Assembly (NCBI GenBank): GCA_964536565.1
Contig: CAZHXK010000036.1
Coordinates: forward strand, 1 to 13,420
Direction: 5' to 3'
Source of the DNA: GCA-002688135 sp964536565
GTDB lineage: Bacteria > Patescibacteriota > Patescibacteriia > Magasanikbacterales > GCA-002688135
DNA length: 13,420 nucleotides
The translations under genes and the position numbers were made by a program. The notes beneath the pieces are model-generated. The model saw nothing but the letters and a program-made list of their open reading frames with translations. It did no database searches and was not told where the DNA came from. Below, piece by piece: positions 5,943-11,997 of this stretch (positions within the stretch are counted from its first letter, which is position 1; each line of letters opens with the position of its first letter).

Positions 5943-6242
5943 ATGGAGTTCGTGATTCCAGTTGCTGCAGGCTTGTTGTTGCTGTATATGTGGCATAGTA
6001 ATCGACCTCATGTCGTTCGACGTGCGTGGTCTGAGGATAAGCCGCTCGATGTGCGTGTGGTGCGTGTCATTGCGCACTATGCCGTTCCGGATGTGGATCG
6101 CATCGGCTCTGAGTTGTGTGGTGTGCATTTGGAGCAATTGCTTCCAGTGCTCAATTCACTTGTTGATCAAGGACGTGTTTTTAAGAAAACTCGCTGGCAT
6201 GATAGTCGTACGTCGACAGTATTTTATTCGCTTCATGCGTGA
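5943..6242 (+). CDS. membrane-anchored winged-helix-like small protein, 99 aa
   Basis: The start at 5943 follows GGAGG with 6 nt spacing. Residues 2-17 form one TM helix (VIPVAAGLLLLYMW), followed by a positively charged patch (RPHVVRRAW), so the rest is predicted cytoplasmic. Residues about 35-98 read like a winged-helix domain: helix RVVRVIAHYAV, helix-turn-helix VDRIGSELCGVHLEQLLPVL, NSLVDQGRVFKKTRW, then a strand ending TSTVFYSLHA. This resembles the small ArsR/MarR-like folds that split into one regulatory subunit, but I cannot assign a family. A membrane-tethered regulator is the simplest inference. It ends in a terminator with a TTCG loop. Confidence 0.7.
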   Translation: MEFVIPVAAGLLLLYMWHSNRPHVVRRAWSEDKPLDVRVVRVIAHYAVPDVDRIGSELCGVHLEQLLPVLNSLVDQGRVFKKTRWHDSRTSTVFYSLHA

Positions 6243-6263
6243 TTCCCTTCGGGGAATTTTTTT
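6242..6263 (+). terminator. rho-independent terminator with TTCG loop
   Basis: ATTCCC (6242-6247), loop TTCG, GGGAAT (6252-6257), then a run of T residues. It closes the 99-aa gene and lies six nt from the leftward rplT terminator. Confidence 0.8.
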
Positions 6264-6268
6264 ATAAC

Positions 6269-6352
6269 AAAAAGCCCCCTGTAAGAGCTCAACTTGCGAC
6301 CTACACAGTGAAGGAGGGTGCACTGTGCAAGGAAGCTGAGCTCTTACAAGGG
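6269..6352 (-). terminator. long two-tier hairpin, terminator of infC-rpmI-rplT
   Basis: Arms at 6276-6295 and 6333-6352 pair over 20 bp, and an inner stem CACAGTG/CACTGTG (6304-6310, 6321-6327) closes a 10-nt loop. In minus-strand RNA the two imperfect positions are G-U wobbles; in plus-strand RNA they would be A-C mismatches, so the structure belongs to the leftward transcript. Five T residues (6273-6269 on the minus strand) follow the stem. It sits about 50 nt past the rplT stop. It is larger than a simple terminator and may also act as a 3'-end stabiliser or a small RNA. Confidence 0.75.
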
Positions 6353-6404
6353 ACTTATGAAGAGACGACTGTAGCAGATGTTGTGTATGTCGTCAATGGT
6401 CTGC

Positions 6405-6752
6405 TTACGCCTGTGTTTTTTCAACTACTTTGGCGAATACATCAGGGTGATGTTGTGCCAATGTTGCAAGAGATTTTCGATCTAATTCAATGTTAGTTTT
6501 CTTCAATCCATCGATGAGGGTTGAGTACTTGCTTCCAAGTGTACGAGCACCAGCATTGATTTTGATTTGCCAGAGACGTCGTTTGTTGATCTTTTTCTTT
6601 CGGCGATCGCGGTATGCGTATGCACCGGCTTTGAGAATAGCTGTTTTTGCCAATCTCACTTTAGATTTTCGACCCCACATGTAGCCTTTAACTTTCTTCC
6701 ACATTTTACGTCGGGTTTTGGTGTGGAGGGTACCACGTTTAACTCGAGGCAT
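6405..6752 (-). CDS. rplT: 50S ribosomal protein L20
   Basis: 115 aa, full length for L20, which binds 23S rRNA early in large-subunit assembly. The hallmark basic N-terminus (MPRVKRG, then RRKMWKKVKGYMWGRKSKVR) and AYRDRRKKKINKRRLWQIKINAGAR are present; the globular C-terminal domain begins around residue 60 and is intact. The gene starts five bases after the rpmI stop, so translational coupling is likely. In many bacteria L20 represses its own operon by binding a leader or intercistronic RNA; I see no clear copy of that site here. Confidence 0.97.
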   Translation of the reverse strand: MPRVKRGTLHTKTRRKMWKKVKGYMWGRKSKVRLAKTAILKAGAYAYRDRRKKKINKRRLWQIKINAGARTLGSKYSTLIDGLKKTNIELDRKSLATLAQHHPDVFAKVVEKTQA

Positions 6753-6757
6753 ATGAT

Positions 6758-6955
6758 TTATCGTGCGATTGCTCGCTTGATTGTTTTAGTAATTGTTTTT
6801 GTCAGTGTCTTATCATTTCTTTTTTGACGCGTAACTTTACCGGGTTCGCGTGCATTAAAATGATCCTGACCGCCTGTACGGTGGATGACCTTTCCTGATT
6901 TTTTTACGACGAAGCGTTTTACAAACGCTTTTCGTGTCTTTCCCTTCTTTGCCAT
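6758..6955 (-). CDS. rpmI: 50S ribosomal protein L35
   Basis: 65 aa, standard length. A basic, lysine-rich small ribosomal protein with MAKKGKTRKAFVKRF at the start and the conserved middle GKVIHRTGGQDHFNAREPGK. This matches L35 in order and context: it lies between infC and rplT in the classic translation operon. A possible internal promoter (7022-6994) lies in the 87-nt gap upstream, which could give the two ribosomal proteins extra expression independent of infC. Confidence 0.96.
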   Translation of the reverse strand: MAKKGKTRKAFVKRFVVKKSGKVIHRTGGQDHFNAREPGKVTRQKRNDKTLTKTITKTIKRAIAR

Positions 6956-6993
6956 ATGTTTAGAAACTATTAACGTTTGACTTTGCGCTACTG

Positions 6994-7022
6994 ACTGTAG
7001 TCTGCCAATAGCTAATCGTCAA
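6994..7022 (-). promoter_or_regulatory. putative internal promoter before rpmI
   Basis: On the minus strand, TTGACG (7022-7017), a 17-nt spacer and TACAGT (6999-6994). A second TTGACG lies 7 nt upstream because of the small tandem repeat here. Confidence 0.45.
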
Positions 7023-7033
7023 TCGTCAATCGT
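7013..7033. repeat. short tandem repeat, three 7-bp units
   Basis: Three consecutive units of AATCGTC/AATCGTC/AATCGTT between rpmI and infC. On the minus strand each boundary makes TTGACG, so the repeat duplicates a -35-like box. Confidence 0.55.
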
Positions 7034-7042
7034 TGGTTATGT

Positions 7043-7660
7043 TTATTCTTTTGAATCTTTTTTTGGTTCTGCGGTTTCTTCAACTGCTTCTTCTGCAGGT
7101 TTAATTTCTCCGATTGGTGCGACAATAGTTGCGATTTTTGAACCCATGCGTTTTGCTGGTTGCTCGACGCGGAGTTCAAAGTCCTCTTCAAGTTCTGTAA
7201 CGAATTGTTTGATCAGTCCGTATACGATATCAGCATGTCCTTTTTCACGACCTCTCAAAATAATTTCCACACGAACGTTATGTCCGGCTTTCATGAACTT
7301 GAGAGCTTGTTTTTTTCGGATGTCTCGATCGTGTTTTCCGATACGAGCAGATAATCGAACTCCCTTCACTCCAATTTCTTTTTGTTTTGCTTTTCGGAGC
7401 TTTTCGATTTTCTCTTGTTGATACTTGAATTGACCGTATTCCATTATCTTACAAATGGGTGGTTTAGCTGCTGGGTTAATTTCGACGAGATCTAAACCTT
7501 TTTCATCTGCGAGCTTACGAGCGTCTGCGGTTGGCATTTCACCGATGTGTTCGTTATCCGCATCAATCACACGAACAACAGGAACGCGAATACGATCGTT
7601 ATAACGAAAGTATGTTTTTGAAGGTTTAACGTGATGTTTTCTACGTCTTGAAATTCTCAT
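7043..7660 (-). CDS. infC: translation initiation factor IF-3
   Basis: 205 aa. IF-3 binds the 30S subunit, prevents premature 50S joining and checks the start codon. The N-terminal domain (about 20-85) shows RYNDRIRVPVVRVIDADNEHIG and GLDLVEINPAAKPPICKIMEYGQFKYQQEK, both conserved, and a lysine-rich linker helix follows. The C-terminal domain (about 95-175) contains GVRLSARIGKHDRDIRKKQALKF cut by standard features, EIILRGREKGH and RMGSKIATIVAP. The last 25 residues are an acidic, Glu/Ala-rich extension beyond the usual 170-180 aa. It starts with ATG, not the rare AUU start used in enterics. It is first in the operon with rpmI and rplT; the promoter is at 7739-7711 with a leader of about 44 nt. 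Confidence 0.97.
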   Translation of the reverse strand: MRISRRRKHHVKPSKTYFRYNDRIRVPVVRVIDADNEHIGEMPTADARKLADEKGLDLVEINPAAKPPICKIMEYGQFKYQQEKIEKLRKAKQKEIGVKGVRLSARIGKHDRDIRKKQALKFMKAGHNVRVEIILRGREKGHADIVYGLIKQFVTELEEDFELRVEQPAKRMGSKIATIVAPIGEIKPAEEAVEETAEPKKDSKE

Positions 7661-7710
7661 GACTGAGTTGGCTAATTTTAAACCAAAAACCCGCTTCTGC
7701 AGGCGCCGCT

Positions 7711-7739
7711 ACTATATCATGGACCTTTTTTGCTGTCAA
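7711..7739 (-). promoter_or_regulatory. strong sigma70-type promoter of infC operon
   Basis: On the minus strand, TTGACA (7739-7734), a 17-nt spacer and TATAGT (7716-7711), the best promoter in the window. RNA would start near 7704, giving a GC-rich leader of about 44 nt before the infC ATG. Confidence 0.85.
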
Positions 7740-7752
7740 CAAGTTATACACG

Positions 7753-7781
7753 TTGTTGTGAAGCTCAAATCGTGGTTAGAT
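7753..7781 (+). promoter_or_regulatory. putative promoter of the guaB1-type gene
   Basis: TTGTTG (7753-7758), a 17-nt spacer and TTAGAT (7776-7781), divergent from the infC promoter and 14 nt away from it. No Shine-Dalgarno sequence precedes the ATG at 7807. Confidence 0.45.
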
Positions 7782-7806
7782 ATTGGACTAAAATCAACTT
7801 ACTTTT

Positions 7807-9249
7807 ATGAAATTTCTGCACCACGAAGACTATTCTCGCGAGTTGACGTACGAAGATGTTTTTCTTGTTCCACAGCAATCTGATGTGGTGAGTCGGATGG
7901 ATGTGAGTATTGCGCCTGTAGATGGTACAGGGATGACTGTTCCTGTGGTTGTTGCAAATATGAATGCAGTTGCAGGAAGACGCATGGCTGAGACAGTAAC
8001 TCGGCGTGGTGGATTGGTGATTTTGCCGCAAGATATGTCGATGGAACAGATTGAGAGGACGGTTCGGTATGTGAAGTCGCGTCATCATGTTTTAGAGACG
8101 GCAGTCGTATTAGATGAGCAAGAAACAATTCAAAAGGCTTTGAACTTGTTGCATAAGCGTGCTCACGGTGCGGTTGTGGCGGTGGATTCTCAGCAGCGTC
8201 CTGTTGGTATGTTTATGGAGAAGGATGCGCGTGATCGCGATCGATGGAACGCGTTGGCTGAGGTGATGTCGAAAGATGTGGTGACAATGACTGATCAGGC
8301 GGATCCTGCTGTGCTGTTTGATGTGATTCGCGATAGACGTATTCCTGTGTTACCGGTGATTGGTCATGATGGATCACTTATGGGAGTTGTTACGGAGAAA
8401 GGTTTGGTTCGATCATCAATTTATCAGCCAGCTGTAAATCAGAAGGGTGAGTTGCTGACTGCGGTTGCTGTGGGGATTAATGCAGACATTGAAAATCGAC
8501 TCGAGCGGTTGCAGGCTTTGGGTGTTGATGTGTTTGTGTTAGATACGGCTCATGGTGCGCAGCAGAAGATGTTTGATGCAGTTCGTCGTGCTCGTGCTTT
8601 TTTAGGGGATCGTGCGATTATTGCGGCGGGGGATATTGTTGATGCGGATGCGACGCGTATGTGTGTTGAGGCTGGCGCAAATATTGTAAAGGTGGGGGTC
8701 GGTCCTGGTGCAATGTGTACAACACGTATGATGACCGGAATGGGTCGACCGCAATTTAGCGCAGTTGCAAGTTGTGCGGCTGCGGCGCGAGAGATGGGTG
8801 CGCACGTGTGGGCTGATGGTGGAGTGAGACATCCTCGTGATGTGGTGATGGCTGTAGCGGCTGGTGCGTCTGCTGCGTTTTTTGGATCATGGATGGCGGG
8901 GACATATGAATCCGCTGCCGACATGCAACGAGATATGGATGGTCGTTTGTTTAAAGATAATTTTGGAATGGCGAGTGCACGTGCGGTGAATAACAGAACG
9001 CGGCAGGACGATGCATTTAAGCAGGCTCGTAAACAATTTTTTGAAGAGGGGATTTCACATTCTCGTATGTACTTGAAAGAAGGAGAGGAGAGTGTAGAAG
9101 ATATTTTGGATAAAATTACAGCAGGGGTGCGTAGTGCATGTACATACGCTGGCGCGCGGACGTTGGAAGAACTGCATGAACGTGCGGTGATTGGTGTGCA
9201 GACGCCGGCTGGGTTTAAAGAGGGGAGGCCGCTGAATACTCGGTGGTAA
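7807..9249 (+). CDS. guaB1: GuaB1-type IMPDH/GMPR-family protein with CBS pair, probable GMP reductase
   Basis: 480 aa, TIM barrel with two inserted CBS motifs (about 94-205). The sequence follows the actinobacterial GuaB1 pattern throughout: LTYEDVFLVPQQSDVVSR, VVVANMNAVAGRRMAETVTR, GGLVILPQD, KRAHGAVVAVD, NIVKVGVGPGAMCTTRMMTG with catalytic Cys304, HVWADGGVRHPRDV, and SYAGA-like CTYAGARTLEELHERAV at the C-terminus. True IMP dehydrogenases carry an Arg-Tyr dyad in the flap. Here the corresponding segment reads FFEEGISHSRMYLKEG and lacks it. Mycobacterial GuaB1 is reported to be a GMP reductase (GMP + NADPH to IMP), so purine salvage in that direction is more likely than guanine synthesis. 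The CBS pair probably binds purine nucleotides allosterically. The gene stands alone and has no terminator of its own that I can see. Confidence 0.9.
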   Translation: MKFLHHEDYSRELTYEDVFLVPQQSDVVSRMDVSIAPVDGTGMTVPVVVANMNAVAGRRMAETVTRRGGLVILPQDMSMEQIERTVRYVKSRHHVLETAVVLDEQETIQKALNLLHKRAHGAVVAVDSQQRPVGMFMEKDARDRDRWNALAEVMSKDVVTMTDQADPAVLFDVIRDRRIPVLPVIGHDGSLMGVVTEKGLVRSSIYQPAVNQKGELLTAVAVGINADIENRLERLQALGVDVFVLDTAHGAQQKMFDAVRRARAFLGDRAIIAAGDIVDADATRMCVEAGANIVKVGVGPGAMCTTRMMTGMGRPQFSAVASCAAAAREMGAHVWADGGVRHPRDVVMAVAAGASAAFFGSWMAGTYESAADMQRDMDGRLFKDNFGMASARAVNNRTRQDDAFKQARKQFFEEGISHSRMYLKEGEESVEDILDKITAGVRSACTYAGARTLEELHERAVIGVQTPAGFKEGRPLNTRW

Positions 9250-9256
9250 TCAAAAA

Positions 9257-9274
9257 CCATGGCCTTGGCCATGG
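9257..9274 (-). terminator. rho-independent terminator, leftward
   Basis: The perfect palindrome CCATGGCC-TT-GGCCATGG is followed on the minus strand by five T residues. It ends the 62-aa gene and may also impede transcripts from the convergent guaB1 gene, although no T-run follows in that direction. Confidence 0.75.
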
Positions 9275-9275
9275 A

Positions 9276-9464
9276 TTAGGGATGTGATTGTCGTTCTGGT
9301 TCTGATTCTCGCATTGAGATGAGAGGATTGTCTGATGGTTTTTCGTCGGGCATACCGCCTGGCAATCTTTTTCCGAGTGCTTCTAATTGTGCAAGGTCGC
9401 GTTGTGCTCCATCTTTCCCGTCATCTTTGATTGCTCGTTCTGTTGGTTTGTATGTGTGCGTCAT
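9276..9464 (-). CDS. hypothetical hydrophilic protein, 62 aa
   Basis: Unrecognised. The start is secure: AGGAGG lies 4-5 nt before ATG 9464, the strongest ribosome binding site in the window, and an extended -10 (TGCTATACT, 9491-9483) lies just upstream. The product is very charged and proline/glycine-containing (AIKDDGKDGAQRDLAQLEAL, then GKRLPGGMPDEKPSDNP), with one probable helix in the middle and disordered ends. It has no TM segment or Cys. A dedicated promoter, ribosome binding site and terminator indicate a real, well-translated protein, perhaps a small binding partner. Confidence 0.75.
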   Translation of the reverse strand: MTHTYKPTERAIKDDGKDGAQRDLAQLEALGKRLPGGMPDEKPSDNPLISMRESEPERQSHP

Positions 9465-9482
9465 GATGTCCTCCTGAGCGTT

Positions 9483-9491
9483 AGTATAGCA
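9483..9491 (-). promoter_or_regulatory. extended -10 promoter of the 62-aa gene
   Basis: On the minus strand, TGC-TATACT, with no good -35 box at the right distance. The leader would be short, about 12 nt, and contain the AGGAGG site. Confidence 0.55.
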
Positions 9492-9539
9492 TTTTGTTGT
9501 TAAAGAATCGAACGTTGTGGGTTGGCGGATTTACGCGCC

Positions 9540-9669
9540 TGAAAGACCTCGTTCTGTTGCGGTTTATAAAACGTTAAGGTGCTGAGGTCTGTGTTTCTTT
9601 CAAATTCTAAGTGGTGGGTCTTTCATGCATAGTAAACCGTCACAAAATCGGAGATTTCGGCGGTTTACT
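9540..9669. other. structured intergenic region, candidate non-coding RNA or switch
   Basis: This stretch lies between the kinase terminator and the 62-aa gene promoter and contains no ORF. Several inverted repeats are present: TGAAAGACC (9540-9548) with GGTCTTTCA (9617-9625); the overlapping AGACCTC (9544-9550) with GAGGTCT (9584-9590); and AGTAAACCG (9631-9639) with CGGTTTACT (9661-9669), the last enclosing AAATC-GGA-GATTT. The first two pairings share bases and exclude each other. No convincing promoter was found for either strand, so expression is unproven. Confidence 0.4.
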
Positions 9670-9699
9670 AAAAAATCCCGCACCATATAGGTACGGGAT
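9669..9699 (-). terminator. rho-independent terminator of the kinase gene
   Basis: On the minus strand ATCCCG pairs with CGGGAT (9699-9694 and 9680-9675), an inner ACC/GGT pairing extends the stem, and six T residues follow. It begins a few bases past the kinase stop codon. Confidence 0.8.
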
Positions 9700-9704
9700 G
9701 TGTA

Positions 9705-11429
9705 TCAGCCGCATTGGTTCAAGAAGTGAGCGATGCGCTGTGTTGCTGTTTCGCGTTTTTCACCAGCTGGGTGTGCGTTGATGTACTTACGAAAGTACCG
9801 GCATGCCGATGCTTTGTTTCCGCTTTTGAGGTATGCGCGCGCGATTTCTTTGTAGAGTCGTGCGGATCTGCGTTGCTTCAGAGCTTCTTTGAATAAGCGA
9901 ATTGCTCGTTTCCATTTGGAAGCTGCTTTTGCTTGTGTTGCCTGAGTGATCAGTGTTTTGTAGGGAACACGCTTGCGTGGTTCCTTTGCGTCGGGTGGTG
10001 CTACTGTCACAGATACAGGTGGTGCATCACTTGGGGTTCGTCGAACACGTCGAAATTCCTTTTCTGTATTTCGCAGGATTCGTGGCATTGCTTTCGCGAT
10101 GATCTTGGGAGTTACTGGAGGTGCTGCAACGCTCGTGTCCATGGTTGCACCTGCGTCGTACTCAATGATGTCTGGTGTTTTAGGTGCAATTGCAACTGGA
10201 TCAACATCTTCCTGTTTGGTGTAGATTTCTGCGGCAGATGCAGTATGCACCTGTTGATCATCCGGCTCTCCTCTTGGATAGAGGGCTAGTGTGATTCCAA
10301 TGAGGAGTACTGCTGCAATTGAGGCAATCATGAGCGGTCTGCGAGATTTTGTGATGCTCGCTAAGCTATCCATGCTGATACTCGTAGCAGAACTCTGCTG
10401 TGGTATCGGAGTCCCTTTGGTAATTTGTGTCGGGCTATCGTTCGTTACTTCGTTCCCCGAATCAGCAGGTGTATCGTATACGGGAATGGCTTCAACTATT
10501 GCAGTCGATGTGACTGGCTTCGCTGACATGGCTGTCTGCGCACGTTCTACTTTTTTTGTGCTTGAGATTCGACCGAGTATGCGTTCGAGTGAATCATAGA
10601 CGTCGCGCGCCGTCTCCGGTCGATCGTCTGGTTCTTTGGCCATGAGCTTTAGAATGAGTTGATCGAGCTCATTGTCGATTGTGATGCCTTTTTCACTTGG
10701 TGGTTTGGGTTTTTCCATCAAGTGTTTTATGGCGATGTCGATAGGGGCGTTCCCGTTGAATGGGATGTCACCAGTTAGCATTTGAAACATAACCACGCCG
10801 AGCGAGTATAGATCGCTTCGACCATCCAGTTCTTTCGCTTGCGCTTGTTCTGGAGAAACGTATTCCGGTGTTCCGCAAACAAATCCATCGCGCGTCAGTT
10901 TTGTGCCTTTGGCGTTGCCTGTTTCTGGGTCGAGAATTTTAGCAATGCCGAAATCCACGACTTTCACAAACATGGGGTGTGTTCGACGACGTTCGATCAT
11001 GACGTTTTCAGGTTTCATGTCGCGATGTACGATGCCGTTTGCGTGTGCCTCATCAAGTGCGAGGCAGATCTGCATGGCGAGTCGAATCACGATAAGTTGA
11101 TTCATCACTCCCATCTCGTAAATGATCTGGTCGAGTGGTTTTCCGGTCACGAATTCCATCACCATGTAGTGCATACCATCTTCAGTTTTGCCGAAGTCGA
11201 TAATGCTGATGATATGCTCATGACGCAGTCGACTTGCGGCTCTCGCTTCACGATGAAATCGTTTGGTAATGTCTTCGTTTGTAATGAGATGTGGATGTAA
11301 AACTTTTACCGCAATGGTTCGGTCAAGTGTGAGGTGATGGCCTTTGTATATGGTCCCCATCCCCCCTTCACCAATTTTTTCATCGATGCGATAATTTCCA
11401 CCGATGACGGTGCTGAGAATTGTGGACAT
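9705..11429 (-). CDS. PknB-like transmembrane Ser/Thr protein kinase with C-terminal TPR-like region
   Basis: 574 aa from ATG 11429, chosen for the GGAG 7 nt upstream; an upstream in-frame start at 11504 would lie inside the promoter. The kinase domain covers residues 13-285: Gly loop GEGGMG (20-25), K42, E61, HRDMKPEN (135-142), DFG (159-161), GTPEYVSPEQ (186-195), DLYSLGVVMFQMLTGDIPF (206-224). All catalytic residues are intact, so it should be active. A Ser/Thr/Pro-rich linker follows, then one TM helix (about 365-384). The outside part is disordered, then has a basic segment and TPR-like helices at about 495-570 (WKRAIRLFKEALKQR, IARAYLKSGNKASACRYF). There are no PASTA repeats, unlike Gram-positive PknB. 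The layout recalls kinases of myxobacteria-like lineages. Ligand and targets are unknown. Confidence 0.93.
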   Translation of the reverse strand: MSTILSTVIGGNYRIDEKIGEGGMGTIYKGHHLTLDRTIAVKVLHPHLITNEDITKRFHREARAASRLRHEHIISIIDFGKTEDGMHYMVMEFVTGKPLDQIIYEMGVMNQLIVIRLAMQICLALDEAHANGIVHRDMKPENVMIERRRTHPMFVKVVDFGIAKILDPETGNAKGTKLTRDGFVCGTPEYVSPEQAQAKELDGRSDLYSLGVVMFQMLTGDIPFNGNAPIDIAIKHLMEKPKPPSEKGITIDNELDQLILKLMAKEPDDRPETARDVYDSLERILGRISSTKKVERAQTAMSAKPVTSTAIVEAIPVYDTPADSGNEVTNDSPTQITKGTPIPQQSSATSISMDSLASITKSRRPLMIASIAAVLLIGITLALYPRGEPDDQQVHTASAAEIYTKQEDVDPVAIAPKTPDIIEYDAGATMDTSVAAPPVTPKIIAKAMPRILRNTEKEFRRVRRTPSDAPPVSVTVAPPDAKEPRKRVPYKTLITQATQAKAASKWKRAIRLFKEALKQRRSARLYKEIARAYLKSGNKASACRYFRKYINAHPAGEKRETATQRIAHFLNQCG

Positions 11430-11475
11430 GTCAGTCTCCAAATGTGTTATGCAATGTAATTGTAATGAACTCCCT

Positions 11476-11504
11476 ATAATTACAGAAATTCTGTACTTTG
11501 TCAA
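11476..11504 (-). promoter_or_regulatory. promoter of the kinase gene
   Basis: On the minus strand, TTGACA (11504-11499), a 17-nt spacer and AATTAT (11481-11476). A shifted -10 (TAATTA at 16 nt) is also possible. The spacer is filled by the palindrome at 11481-11495. Confidence 0.6.
11481..11495. promoter_or_regulatory. palindromic operator TACAGAAATTCTGTA
   Basis: Perfect 7-bp arms around one central base, placed between the -35 and -10 boxes of the kinase promoter. A protein bound here would block polymerase. The regulator is unknown; the order ACAG...CTGT is the reverse of a LexA-type CTGT...ACAG box. Confidence 0.55.
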
Positions 11505-11573
11505 GTATATTTATATCATACGGGTATCGTTGGATGGTTGACAAATGCTTCGATGTTATGGTTATTGGTGTAA

Positions 11574-11594
11574 TAAAAAAGACCCCGTAGGGTC
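11574..11594 (-). terminator. rho-independent terminator of the small membrane-protein gene
   Basis: GACCC (11581-11585) pairs with GGGTC (11590-11594) around four bases. On the minus strand seven T residues follow (11580-11574). Confidence 0.75.
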
Positions 11595-11595
11595 G

Positions 11596-11865
11596 CTATG
11601 CAATGGTGTTATATATGGATGCAGCTAGTAGTGTGCCAGATGTGTATGTTGCGGCGAGCATAAGGAATGACGTTAGCATCAGTAGTTGTGTTGGTTTGTT
11701 GCTGAATTCTGCATTGGCAAAACCCACCATGATAGTCGTTCCTATGAGTGTTGTTCCGCACCACATGAATAGGTGAGAATTCACATACAGGGGTAATTGA
11801 AAACACAGAATGATTCCAATAATGATTCCGCCAATAACGGCGAGAGACGGACGGATGTTATGCAC
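11596..11865 (-). CDS. small membrane protein, three predicted TM helices
   Basis: 89 aa, unrecognised. The start is GTG at 11865, supported by AAAGGAG 8 nt upstream and the promoter at 11927-11899. Hydrophobic helices lie at about residues 8-28 (LAVIGGIIIGIILCFQLPLY), 33-50 (FMWCGTTLIGTTIMVGFA) and 61-85. Loops are short, and AEFSNKPTQ is the only hydrophilic stretch. It resembles many small integral membrane proteins of unknown function, and nothing specific to a transporter is visible. It is its own transcription unit. Confidence 0.75.
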   Translation of the reverse strand: MHNIRPSLAVIGGIIIGIILCFQLPLYVNSHLFMWCGTTLIGTTIMVGFANAEFSNKPTQLLMLTSFLMLAATYTSGTLLAASIYNTIA

Positions 11866-11898
11866 GCTGTATACTCCTTTGTGAAATGATCACACTTA

Positions 11899-11927
11899 AA
11901 AATACCAGTCAGATGGGTATGTGTCAA
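11899..11927 (-). promoter_or_regulatory. sigma70-type promoter, leftward
   Basis: On the minus strand, TTGACA (11927-11922), a 17-nt spacer and TATTTT (11904-11899), driving the GTG-started membrane-protein gene. Confidence 0.75.
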
Positions 11928-11997
11928 TGATGATTATGTTTATATGCTGATGTTGTATATACTGGTGGCAGTAAGTAGTTAACATAAACAAAAATAT

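Noticed and set aside
6304..6327. T-box-like GGAGGGTGCAC in plus-strand reading of the hairpin
   Set aside because: No T-box stem I or antiterminator, no plus-strand gene downstream, and the pairing geometry favours the minus strand.
6239..6496. Plus-strand 85-aa frame crossing the rplT terminator
   Set aside because: It runs through two terminators, the long hairpin and the end of rplT; no start signals.
8550..9272. 240-aa open frame on the minus strand opposite the guaB1-type gene
   Set aside because: The plus-strand gene is clearly homologous along its full length; the antisense product is Ala/Ser/Pro-rich and looks like mirror coding from biased codon use.
10839..11300. 153-aa plus-strand open frame opposite the kinase domain
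   Set aside because: Overlaps conserved kinase motifs on the other strand; its Cys/His/Phe-rich composition is typical of a shadow frame.
11538..11572. Plus-strand TTGACA at 11538-11543
   Set aside because: The -10 position reads GTTATT and the transcript would run antisense into a terminator and membrane-protein gene; probably chance.
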